Source of the DNA: CAYSGL01 sp964520985
GTDB lineage: Bacteria > Pseudomonadota > Alphaproteobacteria > Micavibrionales > Micavibrionaceae
Assembly (NCBI GenBank): GCA_964520985.1
Contig: CAZFPB010000029.1
Location: forward strand, 1-9,981
Direction: 5' to 3'
Length of the DNA stretch: 9,981 nt
Shown: positions 4,817 through 9,981 of the stretch, one piece after another
Position numbering within the stretch: position 1 is the first letter of the stretch
How the letters are laid out: each line of letters begins with the position of its first letter
Position numbers and translations under genes: made by a program
The notes under the pieces: generated by a model
Seen by the model: the letters and a program-made list of their open reading frames with translations, nothing else
Databases searched by the model: none
Told to the model about the DNA's origin: nothing

Positions 4817-6884
4817 GGCCAAGCAAATCATCGCGATGTCCGCGCCGGTCGCAATCGAAGCGGCGGCAGCGGAAGGCGACAAGAAATCACCCGCGAAATT
4901 CGTTTCGACGTTCTATACGGGCGGCGCTCTCACGCTTAACGGCTGGGATCTCCCGGTCGTGATCGATCTCGCGACTTTAAAGAACGGCAACGTGCTCGTC
5001 GCCAATCTCGACCACGACCCGTCAAAGCGAGTCGGCAACTTCGCCGTCGCGAACGACGGCAAGTCGCTTGTTGCCAGCGGCACGGCTACCGCAGCCACGG
5101 CCGCACGCGATGAAGTCGTGAATAGCGCAGCGGCCGGCTACCAGTGGCAATCGTCGCTCGAAGTCTCGCCGTCGCGCGTCGAGCAAGTCAAGGCCGGGAA
5201 GACGGTCGAAGTCAACGGTCAATCGTTCGAGGGTCCGCTGTACGTCACGCGGGCCGGAGTTCTCAAGGGGTTCGCGTTCGTTTCGCACGGTGCGGACGAC
5301 AACACGACCGCCACTATTGCGGCCTCCGCCGCGAATCAGAAAAAGGGGCTGCATATGAAGGCTGAAATCAAGGCTTGGGCGGAAGGCATGGGCATCGACG
5401 TGGAAGGCGCTTCGGATGAACAAGTCGCAATCATCGAGGCGAACTACGAAGGCAAAGCCGGCAAGAAGACCGCCGTCAAGGCTTCGTCGGACCCGTTCGA
5501 GGCCCGCAAGCTCGAGGCCAAGCGGCGCGAAGAGATTCGCGAGTATGCCGATCAATACGCGGCGAAGCGGCCGGGCGATTTGAAGTGGGTCGAGGCGATT
5601 GAAGAGATGCACGCTCATGCGATCGAAAAGAACATGGGCGTGACTGACTTCCGTCTCGAACTGCAAGAGGCGATGGCCCCCGCCGCTTTCAGCGTGGTCA
5701 CGCCGCGCAGCCGCGACAACGGCGTAAGCAACCGCGTGCTTGAAGCGGCTGTCTGCGTTGCCGGCGGAATGTCCGACGACGACCTGATCAAGAAGCACCG
5801 CTTCACGGATCAGGACCTACAGTCGGCGCACGACAAGTTCAAGGGCCGCATCGGCCTGAAGCAACTGTTCTTCATCGCGGCGGAGGCCAACGGCCATCGC
5901 ACGAACTACGCGAGCGACATCACGACCGAAGTGCAGAATGCCGCGTTCGGCTACTCGGCACCGCGCCAGATGCACGCCTCGGGCGGGTTCAGCACACTGA
6001 GCATTTCGACGATCCTGTCGAACGTCGCGAACAAGTTCATGCGTGACGGCTTTAACGCCGTCGATCAGACGTGCCTTCGCATCTCGGCGATTCGCAACGT
6101 CCGCGACTTCAAGACCATCACGACCACGAGCCTTACGGACGGCGTGATCTTCGAGAAAGTCAACGCAGCCGGCGAGATCAAGCACGGCACGCTCGGCGAA
6201 CTCACGTACAGCAACAAGGCGGACACCTACGCCAAAATGCTGGCGATCACGCGCACCGACTACATCAACGACGATCTCAGTGCGTTGACGATGGTGCCGC
6301 GCAAGCTCGGCAACGGTGCCATGAAGAAGCTGAACGATATCTTCTGGACCGAGTTCCTTGCGTTGGTCAGCGCCAACTTCTTCGGAACCGCCAACGCCAA
6401 CATCAACACCGCCGTCGCGGACATGACGATCGGCGGATTGAAGGCGACGGAAGTCATCTTCATGAACCAGACCAACCCGGACGGCACTCCGCTCGGCATG
6501 GAACCGGCGATCTTGCTCGTTCCGACCGCCCTCAAGGCCGATGCGAAGGCGTTGACCAACCCGCAATCGCAACTCATTACGGGGGCAAGCAGCACGCTCA
6601 GCAACGCCAATCCGTATGCGGGCCGGTTCACGGTTGAGTCGTCACCGTACATCAGCAACGCGAGCTACACCGGCTACACGTCGGTCGGCTGGTGGATGCT
6701 GGCCAACCCGGCCGACTGCCCGGTCATCGAGATCGCGGCCCTCAATGGTCGCATCGAGCCGACCGTCGAAACGGCCGACGCCGAATTCAACGTCCTGGGC
6801 GTGCAGATGCGCGGCTACTCGGACGTCGGCGTGAAGCGTCAAGAGTACCGCGGCGGCGTGTATGCCGATGGCGGCGCATCCTAA
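4809..6884 (+). CDS. Prohead protease/major capsid protein fusion
   Basis: One 691-aa polypeptide carrying protease, scaffold-like and capsid parts. Residues about 30-165 fit an HK97-type (S78) prohead protease, with likely catalytic His69 (NLDHDPSKRVGNF) and Ser115 or Ser116 (GYQWQSSLEVSP); the third acid is unclear because the usual Glu before the next strand is not where expected (LKGFAFVSHGAD). Residues about 183-385 are charged and largely helical (for example EARKLEAKRREEIREYADQY), fitting a scaffold/delta region. From about 395 to the end is an HK97-fold or Mu gpT-like capsid protein (NVANKFMRDGFNAV, then TLGELTYSNKADTYAKMLAI, ending MRGYSDVGVKRQEYRGGVYA). Fusions of this kind are known in other phages. 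The start is set by GGAG at 4799-4802, 6 nt before ATG 4809. Self-cleavage near residues 380-395 is inferred. Confidence 0.92.
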   Translation: MAKAKQIIAMSAPVAIEAAAAEGDKKSPAKFVSTFYTGGALTLNGWDLPVVIDLATLKNGNVLVANLDHDPSKRVGNFAVANDGKSLVASGTATAATAARDEVVNSAAAGYQWQSSLEVSPSRVEQVKAGKTVEVNGQSFEGPLYVTRAGVLKGFAFVSHGADDNTTATIAASAANQKKGLHMKAEIKAWAEGMGIDVEGASDEQVAIIEANYEGKAGKKTAVKASSDPFEARKLEAKRREEIREYADQYAAKRPGDLKWVEAIEEMHAHAIEKNMGVTDFRLELQEAMAPAAFSVVTPRSRDNGVSNRVLEAAVCVAGGMSDDDLIKKHRFTDQDLQSAHDKFKGRIGLKQLFFIAAEANGHRTNYASDITTEVQNAAFGYSAPRQMHASGGFSTLSISTILSNVANKFMRDGFNAVDQTCLRISAIRNVRDFKTITTTSLTDGVIFEKVNAAGEIKHGTLGELTYSNKADTYAKMLAITRTDYINDDLSALTMVPRKLGNGAMKKLNDIFWTEFLALVSANFFGTANANINTAVADMTIGGLKATEVIFMNQTNPDGTPLGMEPAILLVPTALKADAKALTNPQSQLITGASSTLSNANPYAGRFTVESSPYISNASYTGYTSVGWWMLANPADCPVIEIAALNGRIEPTVETADAEFNVLGVQMRGYSDVGVKRQEYRGGVYADGGAS
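5341..5357 (+). promoter_or_regulatory. Candidate internal ribosome-binding site and ATG in the capsid fusion
   Basis: AAAAGGGG at 5341-5348 lies 6 nt before an in-frame ATG at 5355 (Met183 of the fusion), exactly where the protease domain ends and the helical scaffold-like segment begins. Initiation here would yield a 509-aa scaffold-capsid protein without protease. Lambda (C/Nu3) and Mu (I/Z) use nested starts in the same functional place. Whether it is used is inference. Confidence 0.4.
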
Positions 6885-6896
6885 TAGGAGATCTCC

Positions 6897-7109
6897 ATGA
6901 AGATTCGCATCCGAACCAACCTCGGCAGCGCGGAGTATCCCGGCATGCCGTGGCAAGCAGGCGAAGAGCACGAAGTCAGCGACGACGTAGGTGCGTCGAT
7001 GATCGAGCGCGGACACGCCGAACTCAACTTGCCCAAGACCGTCGCGGGCGTGCCGGAGAAACCGGCGATCGCAGAACCCAAAAAGCCGGAAATCTCCGGC
7101 AAGAAATAG
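6897..7109 (+). CDS. Small phage protein between capsid and cement genes
   Basis: A 70-aa protein in the head gene cluster. The first 45 residues (MKIRIRTNLGSAEYPGMPWQ, then GEEHEVSDDVGASMIERGHA) look like the compact small proteins often found next to capsid genes in siphophages, with a beta-rich start and a short helix that ends in a turn before AEL. The remainder is a Pro/Lys/Glu-rich, probably disordered tail (VPEKPAIAEPKKPEISGKK). No catalytic or metal-binding residues are visible. The role is unknown; a minor head or capsid-associated function is inferred from position. The start is well set by AGGAG at 6886-6890, 6 nt before ATG 6897. A perfect 6-bp hairpin lies at the end of the gene. 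Confidence 0.75.
   Translation: MKIRIRTNLGSAEYPGMPWQAGEEHEVSDDVGASMIERGHAELNLPKTVAGVPEKPAIAEPKKPEISGKK
7085..7100 (+). repeat. Perfect 6-bp hairpin at the 3' end of the small head gene
   Basis: GCCGGA (7085-7090) pairs with TCCGGC (7095-7100) around an AATC tetraloop, a few bases before the TAG stop at 7107-7109 and upstream of the highly expressed cement gene. There is no T-run, so it is unlikely to be a terminator. It could protect the downstream mRNA or simply reflect coding constraints (KKPEISGKK). Confidence 0.35.
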
Positions 7110-7135
7110 CACCCGTTTCATAAGGATCATCGAAC

Positions 7136-7822
7136 ATGGCACAGTATCCCGCCACTTACTACCAAGAAGGCGAAGCGATCGAATATACGCCGGGGTCGGC
7201 CGTGACCGCCGGCGACGTGATCGTGATTGCCGACCGTATCGCCGTCGCTCCTCGCGACATTGCGGCGAGCGTGCAAGGAACCGTCACCGTCTGCGGCGTC
7301 TGGAATCTCCCCAAGATCACCGGTGCGATCGCCCAAGGCGACAAGGTCTATTGGGCTGCGGCCGGAACGCCGGTCACGGGCGACGCTTCGTCGGGCGCTG
7401 CGAGCAACACGGGCACCGGCGTTTACGCAGGCGTCTGCGTCAAGGCCGCGCTGGCGGGCGATGCTCGGGTCGCGGTGAAGATCAACGCTCTGTCGAAAGA
7501 CGAACTCCCCGCCGCAACCACGACCGCCGCTGCCGGATCAACCACGGCAGATGCGGGCGTGCTGCCCGCCGGTACGTCGCGGTTCTATCTGACCTCGGGT
7601 GCCGACGACACGAAGGGCGTGCGGATCAATGCCGCCGATGCCGTGAGCGGTCGCGAGCTGTTCATCGGAAACGGGGTCTCCAACAAGATCCTCAAGGTTT
7701 ACGGACCCTCCGGTGCGGTGATTAACGGCGCTTCGGCCGATGCTGCGTTCAGCAGCGCCAGCGGCAAGGGCGTTTGGATCAAGTGCATTAGCGGCTCCGG
7801 TAACACCTGGTCTGCTGCCTAG
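7136..7822 (+). CDS. Capsid cement/decoration protein, DUF2190-like, with extra C-terminal domain
   Basis: A 228-aa protein expected to sit on the outside of the capsid and stabilise it. Residues 1-115 match the DUF2190 (phage cement) pattern: MAQYPATYYQEGEAIEYTPG, then a Val-rich strand AGDVIVIADRIAVAP, the G-V-W-N-L-P-K segment, QGDKVYWAAAG and a closing GVCVKAALAGDARVAVKIN. A flexible Ala/Thr linker (about 120-140) leads to a second beta-rich domain (about 143-228; FYLTSGADDTKGVRINAADA, then KVYGPSGAVINGASADAAFS, ending GVWIKCISGSGNTWSAA). That module resembles short C-terminal domains seen in other phage head or fibre proteins, probably exposed on the surface. AAGGAT at 7122-7127 precedes ATG 7136 by 8 nt. 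Its place after the capsid gene agrees with lambda gpD-type function. Confidence 0.82.
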   Translation: MAQYPATYYQEGEAIEYTPGSAVTAGDVIVIADRIAVAPRDIAASVQGTVTVCGVWNLPKITGAIAQGDKVYWAAAGTPVTGDASSGAASNTGTGVYAGVCVKAALAGDARVAVKINALSKDELPAATTTAAAGSTTADAGVLPAGTSRFYLTSGADDTKGVRINAADAVSGRELFIGNGVSNKILKVYGPSGAVINGASADAAFSSASGKGVWIKCISGSGNTWSAA

Positions 7823-7834
7823 TGGGGGTCCCGC

Positions 7835-8335
7835 ATGGCAAACCTTCTCGCGGCCGGTTCGGCGTGGCTGGCGGGGATGCAGAAGCAGCACGCTTCCATC
7901 TCCGTCACGCTTCGTCGCCGCGGTTATGCCGACGTCTCCGGTGTCCTAGCGACGCCGGGGACGACGGCCGTTGAGCAGATCACTGACGACGGCTCGTCGT
8001 CTCGGCACGACTCTCGCGACTACCTGATCCATGTCACCGATTACGCCTTCGCCGGGGCTGCTTCGGCTCCGCGCGACGGCGATCGGATCATCGACACCAG
8101 TTTCGGCGACGAACGAATCTACGAAGTGCTGCCGCTCGGCGGTGAAGCAAGCTCGCGGCCTTCCGATCAGTTCCGAACCCGCTGGCGCATCCACACCAAG
8201 CTGATCGAGAAGCCCGCGCCGGTTCTCTCGCTCAACCAGCTCCGGGCAATCCTCGGGCTGGCTCCGATTCCATCGTCAACGACCCTTTCCGAAAACGACC
8301 TGCGCAACAACCTCGGGATCGTGACCTACGCATAA
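7835..8335 (+). CDS. Head-tail connector/stopper-like protein
   Basis: A 166-aa protein in the slot of lambda FII-type connectors, between cement and tail completion genes. Residues about 20-120 form a beta-rich core (ASISVTLRRRGYADVSGVLA, then SRDYLIHVTDYAF, then PRDGDRIIDTSFGDERIYEV, then FRTRWRIHTKLI) typical of small neck proteins that plug the packaged head and accept the tail. The name is based on position and pattern rather than a diagnostic motif. The C-terminus has an unusual addition in which a ten-residue motif occurs twice: NQLRAILGLA (134-143) and NDLRNNLGIV (154-163). GGGGG at 7824-7828 is 6 nt before ATG 7835. The stop is immediately followed by the ATG of the next gene. Confidence 0.6.
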   Translation: MANLLAAGSAWLAGMQKQHASISVTLRRRGYADVSGVLATPGTTAVEQITDDGSSSRHDSRDYLIHVTDYAFAGAASAPRDGDRIIDTSFGDERIYEVLPLGGEASSRPSDQFRTRWRIHTKLIEKPAPVLSLNQLRAILGLAPIPSSTTLSENDLRNNLGIVTYA

Positions 8336-8776
8336 ATGGCAGCGGACGTCGTCACCATCGCGAAGCAAGTCACGGCCGCAGTTAATGCGATGCTGCCGGA
8401 ACTCGGCTTCTCCGGCACGACGGCCGTAAGAAAGAACAAGCCGAAGTATTCGCTTGAGGATCTGGCCAAACTCTGCGTCACGGTCAGCCCGGTGATGCGT
8501 ACCGCGGAATACCTCGCCAAAGGCGGATTGCTGGATACCCGACCGCGCGTCGATGTCGATATCCGGCAACGAACGGGCGACAACCAGGACCGCGAAGACG
8601 CACTGATCGAACTTTCGGAGGTCATTGCCGAACGTTTTTTGGCCGGAGTGGAAGGCGTCGTCAACTGCTTGGAGGTCGAGACGTCGGCCGTCTTCCAGAC
8701 GGACGAGATGATCGAGAAAGGACTTTTTGCGGTTGCAGTCGCACTGACCTTCAGCGTCGCGAGGGTTGCACGATGA
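8336..8776 (+). CDS. Probable tail terminator/neck protein
   Basis: A 146-aa protein without catalytic motifs. Its layout resembles tail terminator-like proteins (lambda gpU position): an N-terminal helix (VVTIAKQVTAAVNAMLPELG), a strand pattern with RPRVDVDIRQRTGDNQDRED (residues 69-88), a helix (ALIELSEVIAERFLAGVE), and a final strand leading to a hydrophobic end (MIEKGLFAVAVALTFSVARV). Such proteins stop tube polymerisation and join tail to head. The ATG follows the upstream TAA with no gap and no clear ribosome-binding site, so reinitiation is likely. The stop overlaps the next gene as ATGA. Family assignment is inferred mainly from size, position and secondary-structure pattern. Confidence 0.55.
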   Translation: MAADVVTIAKQVTAAVNAMLPELGFSGTTAVRKNKPKYSLEDLAKLCVTVSPVMRTAEYLAKGGLLDTRPRVDVDIRQRTGDNQDREDALIELSEVIAERFLAGVEGVVNCLEVETSAVFQTDEMIEKGLFAVAVALTFSVARVAR

Positions 8777-9336
8777 GCAATGCTTTCGGCGTTGACTTCA
8801 AGCTCGCGAAATCGCTGTTCTTTGACCGCAAGGCGGTTAGCGACGCGGTATCGAAGGGGAGCAAGAAGATTCTGCCTCGATGCGGCGCATTGTTGCGTCG
8901 CAAGATGCGGCAATCCATGAGGCGTCGCAAGAAGGCTTCCCCGCCTGGAACGCCACCGAGCGCTCACGGGCAGGATGATGCGCATCCGCACGGCCCGCAA
9001 CTCAAAGAAAAGACACTGTACTTCTACGACCCCGCAACGGAATCGGTTGTCGCCGGACCGGCCAAGCTCGGGCGGTCGGAAGCCGCATCCAAGCAAGAGT
9101 TCGGCGGAGTGATTCGCGTTAAGGTCTCTCCTCTCAGCCGAAGCTCCGCTAGGGTCGCGAGTCCGAAGCAGAAAGAAGCCTTCAAGCGCAAGATCAAAGA
9201 CGGCTCGATCCAGCGAACGAAATCGCCGCGAGTCGTCAAAAACGTTCACACCGATGCGAGGCCGTTCGCGAGGCCCGCACTCGCAAGCGAAATGCCCAAG
9301 TTTCCCACACTATACGCCGGGCAAATCACCGGTTAA
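8773..9336 (+). CDS. Tail completion protein, HK97 gp10-like / minor tail Z-like
   Basis: A 187-aa basic protein. An N-terminal amphipathic helix region (AVSDAVSKGSKKILPRCGAL, then RRKMRQSMRRRKK) is followed by SPPGTPPSAHG (residues 56-66), LKEKTLYFYDPATESVVAGP (77-96) and the closing VHTDARPFARPALASEM. The S-x-P-G-x-P-P-x-x-H-G segment, the V-x-G-P strand and the A-R-P-F-x-x-P-A-L end are the usual landmarks of HK97 gp10-like tail completion proteins, which act at the head-tail junction. Residues 117-150 are Ser/Lys/Arg-rich and may be a loop extension. GAGGG at 8761-8765 lies 7 nt before ATG 8773, and the start overlaps the previous stop as ATGA. Confidence 0.72.
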   Translation: MSNAFGVDFKLAKSLFFDRKAVSDAVSKGSKKILPRCGALLRRKMRQSMRRRKKASPPGTPPSAHGQDDAHPHGPQLKEKTLYFYDPATESVVAGPAKLGRSEAASKQEFGGVIRVKVSPLSRSSARVASPKQKEAFKRKIKDGSIQRTKSPRVVKNVHTDARPFARPALASEMPKFPTLYAGQITG

Positions 9337-9348
9337 GGAGAACCAGAC

Positions 9349-9807
9349 ATGGCTCAAGACCTTTCCGTAACGGTGCCGGGCAAAGACTGCTTGGTCTACC
9401 GCAGCAGCGGCGCTTCGTTCGGGTCTCCGACCTGGGTTGTGATTCCGAACATTCAAGACCTGACGCGATCCGATTCCCGCGCCGAAGCCAACGTGACCGG
9501 CAAGGGGGACGACATCGGCACGATCGACGTCGCCTATCGCAACATCGAGGTGACATTCAAGATCGTTGCCGTTCGCGCCGACTCCGGTTTCGCGGCTCTG
9601 GTCGCAGCCTATGCCGCGCGCTCCCCGATTCAACTGCTCGTTTTAAACGGCCCTGTCGCTACGGTCGGTGCCAAGGGCATCAACGCCGATTGGCACATCA
9701 CGAAGTTCGACGAAGGGCAGCCGCTTGACGGCGCGCTGACGTACGACGTGGCGATGAAGCCGGCCAAGACCGCGAACGCTCCGGCCGTGTTCACGGTCGC
9801 GTCGTAA
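9349..9807 (+). CDS. Phage tail tube protein (lambda gpV-like)
   Basis: A 152-aa protein whose size and pattern fit the major tail tube subunit of long non-contractile tails. Subunits stack as hexameric rings to form the channel for DNA ejection. Visible landmarks are a beta-rich N-terminus (MAQDLSVTVPGKDCLVYRSS), WVVIPNIQDLTRSDSRAEAN (residues 29-48) matching the W-x-x-I-x-N-x-x-D-L pattern of tube proteins, a mid strand-helix (YRNIEVTFKIVAVRADSGFA, then ALVAAYAARSPIQLLVLNG), and a final strand typical of the family (GQPLDGALTYDVAMKPAKTA). AAGGAG at 9335-9340 is 8 nt before ATG 9349, a strong site suited to an abundant protein. No C-terminal Ig-like extension as in lambda gpV is present. Confidence 0.82.
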   Translation: MAQDLSVTVPGKDCLVYRSSGASFGSPTWVVIPNIQDLTRSDSRAEANVTGKGDDIGTIDVAYRNIEVTFKIVAVRADSGFAALVAAYAARSPIQLLVLNGPVATVGAKGINADWHITKFDEGQPLDGALTYDVAMKPAKTANAPAVFTVAS

Positions 9808-9834
9808 TCACTCGGCACGCAAGGAGATTGAGGC

Positions 9835-9981
9835 ATGTCGAGAATCCAAGGCAACCTGCGCGTTATCGGCCGGCTCATTGCGGATTACTTTGATCCGCCG
9901 GATGAGTCGATCGGCAACGGTGCGATCAAGTCGAATGCGAACATTGATGCGTCCAAGCTCGAGCAGACCGTGCGCGTTCCG
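9835..9981 (+). CDS. Phage structural protein, 5' end only (cut by window edge)
   Basis: The first 49 codons of a gene that continues past the window. The start is firm: AAGGAG at 9821-9826 is 8 nt before ATG 9835. The visible sequence (MSRIQGNLRVIGRLIADYFD, then SIGNGAIKSNANIDASKLEQ) resembles N-termini of phage fibre or decoration proteins that contain an S-x-x-N-x-x-I-x-x-x-A-x-I-x-x-S-K-L pattern and often act as surface-exposed or trimeric appendage proteins. No domain can be assigned from so short a piece; its product belongs with head or tail structure by position. Confidence 0.6.
   Translation, partial: MSRIQGNLRVIGRLIADYFDPPDESIGNGAIKSNANIDASKLEQTVRVP

Noticed and set aside
5022..6572. 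Two long minus-strand open frames (5022-5798 and 5817-6572)
   Set aside because: Both mirror the protease-capsid gene. Arg/Val/Asp/His-rich composition is what the antisense of a high-GC3 gene gives, and no ribosome-binding site or family motif is seen.
8326..9249. 307-codon open frame on the minus strand
   Set aside because: It lies opposite two well-supported plus-strand tail genes with overlapping starts and ribosome-binding sites. Its protein is low in recognisable pattern and fits a GC-rich antisense artefact.
1..9981. A defence system, toxin-antitoxin pair, CRISPR array, retron or tRNA
   Set aside because: No repeats with spacers, no reverse transcriptase or toxin motifs, and no cloverleaf seen. 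Nearly all the DNA is explained by head, neck and tail genes.

Overview
This 9,981-bp window is one continuous, entirely plus-strand morphogenesis cassette of a tailed, long-tailed-type (lambda/HK97-like) bacteriophage or prophage. It runs from the large terminase to just past the tail tube gene. I see no integrase, repressor, lysis, host, tRNA, CRISPR or insertion-sequence genes, so integrated versus free phage cannot be decided. The DNA is GC-rich, with G or C dominating third codon positions in most genes. A planctomycete or similar high-GC environmental host is my impression from the style of the proteins (lambda-type portal, protease-capsid fusion, zinc-ribbon proteins); nothing in the window proves the host.

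Layout. (1) 1-2175: large terminase TerL, with a possible few codons of an upstream gene before it. (2) 2172-2888: three small genes, two zinc-ribbon proteins flanking an unrecognised basic protein. This is an accessory pocket between terminase and the head operon. (3) 2889-3002: 114 bp of palindrome-rich non-coding DNA, whose last hairpin runs into the next gene. (4) 3003-6884: gpW-like head-tail joining protein, lambda-type portal, and a prohead protease/major capsid protein made as one polypeptide. (5) 6897-7822: a small capsid-adjacent protein and a two-domain capsid cement protein. (6) 7835-9336: three head-tail connector or tail completion proteins. (7) 9349-9807: tail tube protein. (8) 9835-9981: start of a further structural gene cut by the window edge.

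How they work together. TerL would cut and pump DNA through the portal into a procapsid built from the protease-scaffold-capsid fusion. The protease would remove itself and the scaffold, and the cement protein would stabilise the expanded shell. The gpW-like and connector proteins would close the portal and receive a tail whose tube is the 9349-9807 product. Genes are spaced by a few bases or overlap (ATGA, TAATG and 8-nt overlaps), most with a clear AAGGAG-type ribosome-binding site, so the structural part reads as one translationally coupled operon.

I did not find evidence of a novel defence or other exotic system. The points worth a second look are: a sharp codon-composition break inside TerL, a short motif shared by the TerL tail and the next protein, the accessory pocket, the hairpin-rich leader with an unclear gpW start, and a possible internal start in the protease-capsid gene.
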